Shown: in pieces, positions 35,801-49,431 of the stretch
Numbering within the stretch: position 1 is the stretch's first letter
How the letters are laid out: each line of letters begins with the position of its first letter
Assembly (NCBI RefSeq): GCF_020184175.1
Contig: NC_065531.1
Span: forward strand, 11,057,213 to 11,121,212
Origin: Aphis gossypii
Taxonomy: Eukaryota; Arthropoda; Insecta; Hemiptera; Aphididae
Direction: 5' to 3'
DNA: 64,000 nt
The notes under the pieces: model-generated
The model's input: only the letters and a program-made list of their open reading frames with translations
Databases searched by the model: none
What the model was told of the DNA's origin: nothing
Program-made: the position numbers and the translations under genes

Positions 35801-36540
35801 TCGTTTATCAGTTACCATACTAAATTGAAACCGCTAACTGCTAAGTATATACATTTTTTATGCTGTGCGCTTGTAATACAAAGACAACACACGCGGAATC
35901 CCTTTGGACAGGATGAGTATCGGCGAGTATAGGCGAAGCCGGAAGTTATATTGTTTATTGTTACACGACAAATGACAACAGGAAACGAATAACTACGAAT
36001 TTTAGTCAACACTCGCTTTATCGGAATTCTGAATAAGGGACACACACTATGTCCACTATGTATCATCGTCTAAGAACGAGGACATCGAACAAACAAAAGT
36101 CTTCTAGTCTTGGACAACGCGAGTATACGCAGACACGATGTAATCCTATTGTATTTTCCAGGTTACTCCTTACTCGTACATAGGTATCGTATACCGAACT
36201 CGGGGAGTCGTACCCGAGCGACGACGAGAAAACGAAAAGACAGACGACAGCGATAATAATATTGCGTAGGAACCTGCAATAAGTCGAGTGCCGTGCAAGG
36301 GAGATCGAAGGCCAATAATTATATATTGGGTCGACAGAGCGTAGTTGGACTGTTGTCGGTATTGATGTTGTTGTTGTTGTTTACAAGTACAACTACTGTG
36401 GTCGCGGGTTGTAATGACGTGGGCGGTTCTGAATCTACGTGGGAAAATCAGCGGTAAAAATAAAAATAAAAACACTGCGTCGGAAAATCCGATGGTCCGC
36501 AGTCGTACGTACGTCACGACGATGTGAAATCCGAATGTAT
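32896..36540. other. AT-rich stretch, no gene recognised
   Basis: A purine-rich segment at about 33700-33790 has no sensible frame. From about 35870 the CpG content rises towards the island at 36.6 kb. The minus-strand frames at 35812-36066 and 36170-36517 lack domain signals. Confidence 0.35.
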
Positions 36541-36599
36541 ATTTATTATTATTTGAATATAATATAATACATATTATCTTATTTTTTTTAACAGTTCGC

Positions 36600-37260
36600 C
36601 GTAGACGTGAAAACGAGATAATATAATATCATTGGCCGTTTTCGTTATTCGCCTCCGCGCCGCACAAGCGGATCGCCCTGTATAAACGAGTCGCGAGCGC
36701 GCTACGTATATTATATTGCACGCGCGACGCACAAAAGAATGTTACGCCTTCTCTCCGCCGCCGCGCCGCACCGTAGTCCACACGAAAAACGGTCCTTTCC
36801 CGCGGTGTACGAACGAGAACGCGCGCGGCGGGGCGGAGGACACGGTCTGACGGCGAGGAATGCGACCTCGGCGGCGCGTGAGACCGACGGTCGATTCGGC
36901 CGCCGTAGCGCCGCGCAATGGCCTCTCCACCTCCTCCGCCTCCACCACCACATCGTCGCCGTCATCCTTTACGGTGCACCGTAAAACGCGCGTCTCGAGT
37001 CTCGGCCGTGTTTCAAGTGTGCCGACCGTTTCTCACGCGGAACCACCACCCTTCCCCCCGACCGGTGCGACGACTGTGAGAGAGACGCACCACACACACA
37101 CGATCCGTCGGCCGAAATCCCCGTTTCGATATTATAATATCGCGATCCGAGAAATATTTTTCAATTTTTAAAGAGGTTTGGGGGGGGGGACGCCCAGATA
37201 CGGGCCGTGCCAGCTCTTTGTTTGTGCGGTTTTTTTTGTTTTGTTTTTCGCGCACGAATG
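36600..37260. promoter_or_regulatory. Strong GC/CpG-rich island, probable promoter
   Basis: This is the most GC-rich part of the window, with dense CpG at 36650-37100 and a TATAAA-like sequence (CTGTATAAACGAG) at about 36680. Several frames are open on both strands, including a plus frame at 36919 starting MASPPPPPPPPHRRR, none with a recognisable domain. The transcript served is unknown. Confidence 0.45.
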
Positions 37261-40200
37261 CACCTCGCCCACCCGGTGACTATGGTAGGGGTATTACTAT
37301 AACCGTGTATTTGACAACAATAACGTTATACGTGCATAATAATATAAACAACATGATAATATTATTATTATAATAAACCGTCTCCATGAAATATTATGTA
37401 TTTTATATTTTAAGTTGAATGATTAATGGCCTGCTAACACGACTTCTACAACGAATAGCCGGTCAACAGTTGCCCCGAGACCGGAGTTCCCGAATATCCA
37501 GTGAGAAAAACTTCAAGTCTCGAAAGTTTCCGAGCAAAAGAATGTTTAATTGTCTCGGGGAAAAAACCACCACTGAAATAGACCACGAACGCATAATAAC
37601 AAAGTATTTGTCAGCTGTCACTGGTATACGGTATACCATATTTGTAATCGAATCCCTCAGTATGCAGAGGAAATACATTTATACAATATATTAGGTACAT
37701 AATGCGTAGTTAACCAGCGCGTATACGGTAAGTAAGGAATCTAGAAAAAAAAGGCAATTGAAAAATTAAAGCAAACGAAACAAAAGCACGAGAATAAAAA
37801 GTCATATAGGTAGGTGTACCAAAAAATAATATGTATAGTACAGTTATTTTTTTTCCAAACATCATCATAGACTTCAAGTCTTCAAATACCTAATATATTT
37901 CTAATAATTTAGAATACATTTTAAAATATACATGATATAACTATATAAATCTAGTGTGGACCGGCTTTAGTACAATAATAATCAATCACAATTACACATT
38001 CAAGCTTTTAATATTGTATGTAAGATGTAACTATGTAAGTAGGTATAACTAGGTACTCACAGCTCACAGGCGTAACTATAGTTTTAAAATAAAATTTTTT
38101 GCTTCTACCGCTAAAATAATTTGATATAATATTACCTATATAATAAATGATGTAGGTAATAGTCAAAAAAAAATTCACAAATTATATAAAATCATTATGG
38201 GAAAGGATAGAGAAAAATGGCTATAAATGCTACAAAATAACTACGTATATTTTACGTATTTCATTAATAAAGTAAAATATTATTGCAGCCTGCAGATAGG
38301 TAGGTATGGTTTTTGATTTAATATTGAGTTACTATATGTATTTGAAAATAAATGTGTCGATTGATTTTTTCATAATAACAAAATAGTAAGATAGGGAGGG
38401 AAAATTGGATTGCATAAATTATATGGATTTCTTTTATTGTAGTTTTACGATGTGAGGGGTGAACGAAATACGAATGATTTTGTGTTTTCTTTGTACATAA
38501 TACAAGAAATCTGAAACTAACTCATGCGTCCTACTTAGGTAGTTATCACATATTTTTTTTATCGTGTATTCGTGTCCTTAAAAATTTTACGTATGAAGAT
38601 TATTAACGCCGTCTTGGTTTGACGAGTTTTTGTCATTTTAGACCAGTACCGAAGGTCTGGATATCAAATAGGTAACACGATGCAAGACGATATGGGATAT
38701 CTTAATATCTAAATATCTTACACCGTGTTGATATTTCAAAATATTTCTACTGTTGACGTTATGCAGTATGAACACAAAAACATTATTTTTATGATGATTC
38801 ACATGGTTCTTGATTACAATTAAAAATATAATAATCTATCATATTGTGTTCTTCAATTACACAAATTTTGCTACTGACACAATATTTCAAATAATTTCTA
38901 TAATATTTTAAAATATCCAAAAAGTAAAGCATGAATCAAGTGGTGTGAGTTTGAGAAGGGAGAAACTAGATTTTTTATTTAAGCTTTGAAGTTTTAATCT
39001 AATACATAGGTATTGTTTTATAAAGATAAGTAGCATCCAAAAAGCATTGTTATTTAGGTAGTAGCCAGTAGGTACCCTTATAAAAATGTTAAAAATTGTA
39101 CCTAAATCTTTTCAACCATTATTTTTTTTTAAATAAATTGGATTCAATAATTAATAAAATATTTAAAGGAAATAATGAGTTCTTTAAAAACCATTAATGG
39201 GTTTTTTCTCATTAAATATAATTAAAAACAAATTAAATAGTAAAAGGAATTCCTAATAATACCTATCTGTTTTGTTATTACAATATAAGTTATAACCATT
39301 AGTGGTATAAAGAGAGGTTAGAATATGATTCAATAAAATAACTAAATCAATTATTATCAATATTCAATAGGTACAACAGTTTTCATCTAATAACTTAGAC
39401 ATTTTTTTTTTTTTTTTTGAGGAAAACAATAATATTGTACTATTGCTAGAAATACTTATAGTTAATTCACAGATTTTCTCAAAAAGTGAAAAATATTGAT
39501 TAAAAAAAAAAATAATCTAGATGTCTATATCATATTTATAACAATAATCACTTTTTAAGTCTATTTCATAATAATTTTTAATTTAGACTAATCATTTATT
39601 AAAAAAAAGAAATGTTAAGAGAACATATGTCATACCCGCATGTGTTGTCTATGTCTTACTAATGTAAGACAAACAAATTTGAGTTCAGCAGACATCAATT
39701 TTATGCTTATAGTTTTAATATTAGAATTAATTTACTTATTATTAAACTCAAAGGTAATTATATTATCTGAGAAATCTTATAGGCATTTATTGATATTTTA
39801 ATTTTTAAGAAAGTCACGAGAATTTTAAAGTTTTAATATTTTACATAACTATAACTTAGGTACTTAAAAATTTAAATACTAAAATAAAATAATACTTAAA
39901 TAATTTAAATATATTATTACCTTTAAGTTTGATAATAGGTAAATTGATTCCAATATTAAAGTTAACAGTATAAAATTGATCCCGTTAAACGCAAATTTGC
40001 TGTTTTACATATGTAAAATATTGACAACAAATGTGTGTATATAATTAATGTATTAATGTCTTCTTAACAACTTAAGTAGGTAGCTATCTTCATATTAACA
40101 TTTATTCAATCTGCTTATTTATTTTTTAATTTTTTTTGAAAGTTTTTGATATTACTTTTAGATTCATTTGAAAAATTAAATAAAAATCAAAGAAATTAGA

Positions 40201-40920
40201 ATTAGAATTTTTAAATAAAAAATGGTAAATAACATAATGAATAATGAACATCATATAACATAGAAAAATACAATGAGAACATTAACTTTATTAAGTTTTA
40301 ATAACTTAACATTATTTATTATACTATCACCATGGTGAAATAATTTATACCATCATGAAATGTACTATTTTAAATATATATTTATGTTATACTTGTAATC
40401 ATAACAATTTTTTTCTTAACATTCTGTGTAATATTGACTGTAATTTAGTAATCAATGTTTTAAATAAAAGCATTTAAAATATAAGCTACGTATCAATTTA
40501 TCGTACACATTAAATGAAATAAAAAAATAAGAGTCTAAATTTAAAATTGATTACAAACTAAATAAAAAGTGGAAGTGGAATAAACAGAACTATTACAGTT
40601 TTTTTTTTAAAGAAAATACAAGTTTGTATGTATAGTGTGTACTGTTATAATAAATTGTACTACCTAAATTGAAATATTAAGTTGAAAAAAATTACTTAAT
40701 AATTATAATTAAAAGTATAGCAAAATTAACAGCCATACCACATATTAAAATATGTGAAATTTCCACTAAATTTTTCTTTTTTCTTTTAGCGGTGGTTAAC
40801 ATTCAATATAATATTATATAATTAGCAACAAGAAATCTATACATCAGACATGTTGTTCTTATATGTCCAACAAATTTGAATTAAGTGTAAAATAAAAATT
40901 TGTAAATATATTCCCAATTG
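37261..40920. other. Gene-free AT-rich stretch with dispersed-repeat fragments
   Basis: Around 39620-39870 a segment resembles sequence near 35590-35650 and 26580-26710: ATGTGTTGT, a short gap, then CTTAC, later AAAGGTAA and ATTATCTG. This suggests an unclassified interspersed repeat family. No gene seen. Confidence 0.35.
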
Positions 40921-43900
40921 TTAAGAAAGGAATGTGCGAACAGTAGCCTTGATGGTCTGTCGACATAATGGGCAGTCTAGTAGACTAGAGGCACAAGTGA
41001 TGCACGCAACTAAATGGGCACAAGGTAACATAACAACACCTAATTCTTGATCAACACAAATTTTACAAAGGCGGGCTTCTCTCAATCGACGGTTTTCTTC
41101 TTCTAAATCTGAAATAAAATAATACATAATATTATGAGCCATTATTTTATTATGAAAATAATTAAAATTGATTATCACATTAAACATATTTTTTTTTCAC
41201 ACATGAAAGTTTAATTTTTGATACTAGTTGAAATGATGAAAAATGATCTTTTTAGATGGTTTAAAAAAAAATATGTTTAAAATACATACACATGCAAAAC
41301 AATAGGAGTAGTATTAAAGGGTTTTAGAAGAAAAAAATAATATTAAATTATTAAAAAAGGATTACTTATATAAAATTGTTATAAAAGTGTTGTACAAAGT
41401 TACAAAGTTTTATTTACTTTAGATGACCTTTCTTAAAATATAATAGTTTTTAGTATTCAACAATATCAGTTTTAAATATAATTAGTAAATATTTTGTTAT
41501 TCTGAGATAATTAGTAAATTAATAATTTTAAAAATTGAGTTGAAATTTATTATTAATATCATCAAAATTATGTTTATTCAAAACTTAATTTTGATCCAAA
41601 CCATTTAATATTGATATTGATAAATGGTAATAAAAATCATGATAGCATTATAATTATAGCAGAGTGTATTGAGCCGAGTTTTCACTATATTGTGTTATGT
41701 AGTGTTGAATGTTTAATTTGATGATAACATTTTAACACTTACATATTAGTTGTATGGAACACAACATAGAGTAATGAAATGGGCTGGTTATGAGTATTTG
41801 GACGTAATTTTATTTTTTTATGTTCTTGATAAATGAATACAAAATATTATAATTTAATTTAATTATTAAACCATATAGTAGCTATAATCAAGAGTTAGAA
41901 ATCCTAATGTTAATATACTTGTCATCATGCACTGAAAACATTTCTTTTAGTTATGAACTCTATTATTTTGGAATATTTCAAAATGCAATACAAACAAAAT
42001 ATATCCATTTCATTTAATGGTTATGCATGTTATAAAAATAATAATTTTTACATTTTTCATCGTAGTTACACAATGTTTAATTTAAATAAAAAATTTAATT
42101 ATGAGTTATGAATTTATAATCTTTGGACAAGAAACTATAAGATTTAAATGTTTTATTAAAATTTTACTTATGATAACTACAACACCCTTTTAAGTTAAAG
42201 GCCTTTTATGTTTTAACCATCAAAATAATAAACCTATAAATTAGAGTTGTGGTCTGGACGCCCTAAAACTCCCAGGACGCTTATAAAATAAAAGAAGTAA
42301 TGCATTTAAGTTATTTAATAACAAATTATTTAGTTAGTTCATTTATCCATAATATTTTGTTCAAGTAATGTCAGGGAGTAAAAACAAAAAAGCAGATTAT
42401 TATAATGTCACTACAAACAACAGCTATTCCTAATTAATAGAATTGAGAAATAATATGTGATAACAATGCCACTGGAAGTGACATACAAGAAATTCGCCAG
42501 TGCAAACCAGTGTAGATTCCTCCTTAAAAAATAAACTGGAATAGTTTTTAGAAATTCGCTGTAGTGAATCAATTTAAAAATGAGGCACACTGGTTTACTT
42601 TTTTTTGATAAATACCGATCATGATTCATCTTCACCACAAATTTATATTTACCCTTATTTAACTTGTTATTATGTACATTATATATATTATCAGTTTTCT
42701 GATTTTCTCGGCTATGAAATGTGATAATAATTTATGTGAGGGGTAAACTGTTCTATTTACCAAATTTCTATCGAAACCAGTGTAGATCAATATAGACCAA
42801 AGTCATGAATTGAAATCATAATAATCGGTATAGTATCGCACACTGATTTGCGCGGGCAAATTTCTTGATACTGTTGGCCTCTGACTAAAAAAAAATTTGA
42901 TATTTTAGGTAACGTTCATACACTGCCCGGGAATTTTTAATCTTTAATCATATTGTAAAATTAATGTGATTGATAAGTATATGAATAATTAAAAAGTTTT
43001 GTTAGTAAAAATATAGTAAATATTGCAACAAAAATCATCACTATCTAGTGTGAAATTGCTGTGTGGTAGCCAGTAAGTAAAGTCACCAACTGCACATTCA
43101 TTAGGTCACAACTGTCAATTATTATAGGTTTATTAGTTTATTCTCAGTTAAGTTAGATAACAGTAGATACAACTATAAATAAAATATAAATATACCTCTT
43201 TGAGATAATTTAACATTTGCAGATTCATCAATTGGTTCATCAGCATCTTCTAAAATGAATATAAAGTTAGATGATTCAAAAATTTAATAACTAAGTAAAA
43301 TATTGTGATAGATTATTCGTACAGTAAAAATTAAATCATAAATAAAATAATATTAATTATACCTTTAACTTTAATATCATTAGATAGACTGGAATTAACA
43401 CTATCAGCTATAAATGCAGATTCATTTGTATCAAAAGTAACATTTTCATTTTCATTTTCATCTTCAGGTTCAGATAATTCAGATACTTCTTCAGCCTCTA
43501 CCTCTGAATCACAATCACTGGAACTTGAAGAAGCAGAAATACGAGTAACTACCCTAAAAAAATGAAATAAATATATTTAATATATTTAATATATAAAATA
43601 TAAATCATACTAATTTGTTAACTTACTCTTCAATAATTTCATCATTAGAGTCACTAGATTCTTCAGAAACATCATCATCACGAGGAATACTTATTCCGTC
43701 CATGGGTTCTGGTTCTTCTCTCCGGAGAATTTGTTCAAGAGACAATGTATCTCTAAAATGTATTTTTCTTTTAAATAAATTATTAATTTAATTTTTAGAA
43801 ATTGGTTTTGTTAATACCCTTCAGAAAAAAATGAATTTTGATCTTGGTTTAAAACTTGTTGCATAAAATTATCCATTGGACGAAAAGGTGTTCCAATATC

Positions 43901-46900
43901 TTGCAGATTACTACGAATTGCTTGTCGAATCTGAGATGGTTGTAAGCCTAACTCTAATGCCATCTGAAATGTTAAATTTTGAATGAAAATATAAAAAAAA
44001 TTATAAAATAATAAAACAACAAAATTATTATATAATATTGCCTTAGGTCTATTCTAGAATATGGCACAATTATTTAACACCCCATATTAGAACATATTAA
44101 AATCAATTTCTATACTAAGCCGCATATTTATTAAAAATAGAATATCCACATCATAACTGTTCACTCATTCATTCAAACTTAAACATATCTTTATTTTCGA
44201 CTCACATTTTGACTTAACCATAAATCCATTATATCTGTTCTAAATGGTTCCCTGAAATGTTAACTGATATAAAACAATGTGTCTCATCTCATAGCACTAG
44301 AAGCCACTAAAGCCATATCTTTTTACTGTTTTTGTACATAAATATATGCCTCAACTGCTAAGATTATTGGTGTTTTTGAAATATAATACATTTTAAAGAT
44401 TTATATACTCAAACGCTCAGTTCTAAATAAGATAACTAGTGTTTGCACATGGTAGGCGGGGCTAAAGAGCTACACATTGTATCAGCTCACAATGCGCACA
44501 GACGCACAGTGGCAGATAATCTACTTCAATGTAAATGGAACATGATTAGGATATTTGTGCACAAGTCATCTTATTTGGAACAGAGTATACAACAAATTTA
44601 AAAATAATACATGAAGGGCTTATGTTATTTTAATTATATTATGTGATATAATCTATGTGTACATGTCATACTTTCTGAATCAGGTTCAACTCTTCGAGGA
44701 GTTAAAGAAGATTCATTTGTCTCCTGGTTAAGCACTTTTATATTCTTTTCTATACCTCCATACTCAATCTCTTATGATTTCAACTATCTTTTACAATGAA
44801 TACTAAGTTTCCTTAACATAGCTCTCTCAGATCTTCTTCTTCAATCAACTAATGTTTAGTTTAAGTTACTTGTTTATTCTTAATATGCTTTGTATTATAT
44901 TCACTTAATTTTAATTAACTATTAACTGATAAATATATTTATTTTATTTGTGTTCACCTACATAACTGCTGTTTGGTATTAATACAATAAATAAATATTA
45001 TTTTCTTATTTTTTTTCCTAGTTATTTTTTATTATAAATGTTATACGTATAATTATTAAGAAAATAAGAATAATTTTTTTTATCTTACTTGTGCAGGAGG
45101 TAGTAGCATAAGATCGCTTATTTGTCGATCAGTAGTCTCATTAGTTCTATTCGAAGAACTTATACTATTTGGTGAGATATTATCTGTTTGGTGTATACTA
45201 ACCACTTGTCCCTGTGAAAAATATAATGTTTAATGTAAAACAGTACTAAATGGTAATAATAAAATATAATGTATATTAAAATTTATAAGTAATTGGTATA
45301 TTTAAAATTCTATAAAAATAAAAATGCAAATACATTTTAAATCATTTTGACAGGAGACACATCAATAGAAGTCTCAGATTAATAATTATAATTATGTATA
45401 AAAAATATATATATATTTTGCTATTTTTTTTTTTTATAGTTTTAGGGGATAATAATATAGTTTTTTTATGAAATTAAAAATAATGCTGCATTTTAAAAGA
45501 AGTAAAACAACTTGAAAAAAATAAATAATAATAATAATAATAATAAAAATATGTTTTTTTTTTCAAAAATGTTGGTTTGTAATGACATGATTATCTACAA
45601 AAATGATAAATACTTTTAAAATAATGAATGTTGAATGTTGAAAGAATCAAAAAAATTTACATGGTGTTTCTGAAATGAACGAGGTTACTATCATAAGTGT
45701 ACTCACTGTGATGGCCCAATGAAGATTTGTTTGAAATTTTTTTTTTATCTTAAAAATCTGGGTTAATACCAATTGTAACAATTGTAAATAAAGTAATTTG
45801 ATTATTTTACAATTAAAACAATATGTTAATTAATCATGTATGTTAAATGATAACAAATAACTATCGCCACCATTAATCTTTTAATTCGCGATTTGAGCGC
45901 GAAAAAAGCACAACAAGCTCTAAAACAATGTGACGTATGAGAATTTTGCAAAAAATACAACTAGAGCATTTGTTTTTGTATTTAAGATAATGTTCTAAAA
46001 GTAATTTGAAAAAACCCAGATTTTTAAGATAGAAAATTTTTTTCAAAAAAACCTTCATTGGGCCATTACAGTAAGTACGCATATACCAGTAACCTCATTC
46101 ATTTCAGAAACATCCTGTATAATATAGTATATAGGTTATTTAACATTTTAAGCTAGATATACCTCTCCTGTATCATCAAGTCTAGGCCTATTTAAAAGCG
46201 CATTAAATCTTTCAACCAAATTTCCATCCAAGAATTGTTCTCCTTTTACTAAATTTAAGAAGCCACAGTTTGGAAACCATTTAGCATGTTCAACCCATGT
46301 ATTATCATCTACCTCCCAATTTTGAAGACCTCCATCACAGTAATAACAGCGAACTTCATCATTACTACCTATAATAATACATTTTATGTCTATTAATTAA
46401 TGGTCTATAGAACTTTTTTTAAATATTAATGAATATAATATTACAAATATTAAAATATTTTTGAAAATATAGTTTAATTCAACTGATAAGAGTTTATAAA
46501 CATGTTAAAATATGTACCAGTAAAGAAAAATCCAGCAGTAGCTAAATCTTCAGGTTTTTGTGATTCATTACTCCAACCACTAAACGTTTTCAATCGAGCA
46601 CTGAATGAATTATACTTTAGATGAAAAGCTACTCTATGAGCTCTTACACCCAAACCTTGAATATCAATTGGTTCACCTATTTCAACAAAATATTTATTAA
46701 TTCATTATATAATTAACAGTTTTAACAAATATTTTATGAGAATAAAATTTTATAAATTTACAATAATACATGTAAACTGGGTTTTTAATGTTTTTGAGAT
46801 TTCCAGTGAAAATAAAACAAGTATTTTTTAAGTTTTTATTTTTTTGAACGATAACATATATTTTTAATTTCTTATTCTGAAACAAAATATAATTGGGACT

Positions 46901-48710
46901 ATTTCAATACATAAAAATTGAAATTTGAACAATTAATGAATTTAAAGTATTTAAAGTTAAGAAGAGCCAAGTAGAAGACCAACATTTTGCTTCAGAATAT
47001 TAAATTAAAAATGTACATTATCATTCAAAGTAAAAACTAAAATAATTAATAAGATAAAAATATTATTTTATTTTAACTTTAAATGGTGTAAAAAATATTT
47101 TCAAAAAATGTAATAGATTTTAAAATAATGAATGTTGTTTGATAAAAGAATTACTCTGTATACATTAATAAATAACAGAATATATGTTTTGATAACATTT
47201 TCATTCACTTTTATTGTTACACATGGCTTAAATAAAAACAATAATTAGACATCTTGAAAATACTAAATCATATCCATATAAAGTATATTTTTCTTTAAAT
47301 AAACACTCAATAATTCCAAGTAATATTAATTGAACTAAGTAGTTATAATTGGAAATGAAAAGTTGTAATTTAATAAGTTATTAGGCGATTCTTCTAAAAT
47401 GTAAAAGAAAGTTGTTTAACTCTAAATAAAGATTAAGTAATTTTTGATTTGCCTTAAATCTTAACTGAGAAACTTAACCATAACTAACTATAACCAATTA
47501 AATATTATTAATTTTATACACATTATACAATATTATATAATCAATGACATAATTGAAATTAACATTTTATCATAAATCTAATGAAAAAAAAAAAAAATAG
47601 TTTTATCACTAAACTTAATTAAACTAAAAATTGACCTGTTTCCTTATGATTTTCAATAAATTCCCCTCTCAATTGAATCCCTTCAATAATAGGTATATTA
47701 CCACAGTCTTGACTAAGGAAAAAGCTACAGTTAGGATTGTGACGTTTATGTTCATCGACAGCATTGTCACCAAATTCCCAGTGACAAATACAAATATTAC
47801 AAAATGCACATTTAACCTAAAATGAGTAAATAAATATATCATTATGGCTTTTACTTATTTGTAATAATATAGCTATATATCAATAAATTATAATTACTTT
47901 GTCAGTTTGTTTAGTATAATAGAATCCAGCAGCTGCTAAACTTTTTGGAGTTATGATAAATGATACTGGCCAACCAGTGAATGTACCCAGTCTATTGCTT
48001 TCATTTTTTAAATCAATTGATTGTGACAATTCCATTAGTGTGAATAAATCTGTAAACACATGCATTCAAAATAATTTAATTCAATATTAGTGGCTATGAC
48101 ACTATAATGAACAGTCATCTAAAAGAGAATTGAGTAAAATAAAATATGTATAATATAGACATTTGTTTTACCTAAATTACATATTTGATAAAAATTAATT
48201 ATACTATTTTACCTATTATAATTAATTATTAATAGATATTTGATAAAAAGAAAATACAGGTTTATTGCTATGTATAAATTATATAATACATATATAGCAA
48301 CTGTATCTCTACTATATTTAAGAGTTAAGTTATAAAGATTAAACTACGTCTAACCTATACAGGTGAAAAAACACAATAACATCAATTAAGATGACCTTTT
48401 ATAATAACATAAACGTCATAAACTTACATTAACAATTTGTTTTAGTTTGGTTCAGCTAGTTATTAAACATTTTATTCGTTTTTCTTAACAAAGAACTCAA
48501 CATTAATTAACTATTTCATTTTACAAGAACTTAAAATAATAAAATAATAAATTATATATTGTGATTATTGATTACTGTTAAATGTTATTAGTTATTACAA
48601 ATATTATGCGCAGAAACTTGTAATTATTATTACAATTACCACTGGAAGTTGCAATATACTTTGTTGATTTATTCAATGATGATAAAAGATTAGTTTTAGG
48701 CACTGTTCCA
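40921..48710 (-). CDS. Inhibitor of apoptosis protein, BIR-BIR-UBA-acidic linker-RING (DIAP2/cIAP-like)
   Basis: Coding exons on the minus strand are 48710-48640 (no ATG), 48049-47898, 47816-47636, 46676-46518, 46368-46163, 45211-45089, 43963-43818, 43752-43627, 43553-43363, 43249-43196 and 41108-40921, all joining in phase. From the first in-frame ATG (48035) the product is 503 aa. BIR1 has C49, C52, H69, C76; BIR2 has C167, C170, H187, C194. A UBA-like segment MALELGLQPSQIRQAIRSNL begins at 270. A long Glu/Asp/Ser-rich linker covers about 330-447. The RING begins at C456 (CKIC, PCAHLVAC, CPLC) and the protein ends TFLS. IAPs of this layout are ubiquitin ligases controlling caspases and immune signalling. 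The exon at 48710-48640 is open and in phase, so the true start and perhaps a further BIR may lie right of 48710; they were not found. Confidence 0.9.
42464..42883. mobile_element. Diverged TIR element in the last intron of the second IAP gene
   Basis: Left arm CAAGAAATTCGCCAGTGCAA (42486 on) recurs as an inverted, diverged copy: the complement near 42868-42849 reads CAAGAAATTTGCCCGCGCAA. Both arms continue to CAGTGT. The outer boundaries and target duplication are not certain. Confidence 0.45.
44040..45000 (+). mobile_element. LINE (non-LTR retrotransposon) 3' remnant, antisense in an IAP intron
   Basis: Plus-strand fragments read LRSILEYGTII and, after stops, a region ending VLNGSLKC. This pattern (RSILEYG, xxNGSL) is the C-terminal end of jockey/R1-type reverse transcriptase ORFs. 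The tail GCTGTTTGGTATTAATACAA with AATAAATAAAT resembles a LINE 3' end. The open frame is broken in many places. The same family recurs at 53830. Confidence 0.6.
45660..46117. mobile_element. Long-TIR element, 458 bp, in an IAP intron
   Basis: The left arm (CATGGTGTTTCTGAAATGAA and on, to about 45770) matches the complement of the right arm (from CAGGATGTTTCTGAAATGAA) over roughly 110 bp with modest divergence. TA flanks both ends (45658-45659 and 46118-46119), as for Tc1/mariner-type insertions. No transposase. A transcript would fold into a long hairpin. Confidence 0.75.
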
Positions 48711-49431
48711 CTATAAAAATATGAACAGTGTTGTTGTAGCCTGTAGATTGAACGAATCGATAAGAATTGATAAAATACGGTTTATAACCGTGGTTGAAGA
48801 CATACAGCTGGTTAGTCGTTATCTATGTGTATATTTAATCAATGATATTATCTAAGTTCCATTGATAGTAATTTCTATAATTAGCATAGATAATAATATA
48901 AGCAATAAGAATCCACGATCTTAGAATATCTTCCAAGTTTTAAGACCGTGTAAGAATTTAGCCTGTTATATTCTGTGCTAACTATTTAGTATAATATGGA
49001 TATTTATTTTTAAATCAATGTTAAGATGTTGATTAAAACATAAAGTAAAAATAGTGAAGGTTACCACTCTGCTGTATACTAAGTGTCTATATTATTATTA
49101 CAGTTATTACTTATTAGTTATTAGCATAAATTCTTACTATTGTAATGTAATTTCTTATAATGAATTTATTTAATATTACACATTAGTTATTACTATATTT
49201 GGAAATTTCTAATTTTCCATTTTATATACCTACATACATATTACATACATTTTTATATTTTAATTGTTTTTTATTATTTATACCACGTTAGATTAAAATC
49301 TATCGCGATTTATACTATATTTTTTATTCCATTTTAATAAGTTGTTACTTATTAGAAACATTAAGTACAATATACTTAGCAATTTGGATTTTTTATACAA
49401 CATGTTATAATTATATCATAGAACATTCAAC
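48711..49431. other. AT-rich upstream region of the second IAP gene
   Basis: Starts at the acceptor of the first recognised exon. No further coding exon or promoter could be identified. Confidence 0.35.

Noticed and set aside
36711..37255. Several open frames in the 36.7-37.2 kb island
   Set aside because: Arg/Pro-rich low-complexity translations on both strands, as expected from GC-rich non-coding DNA.
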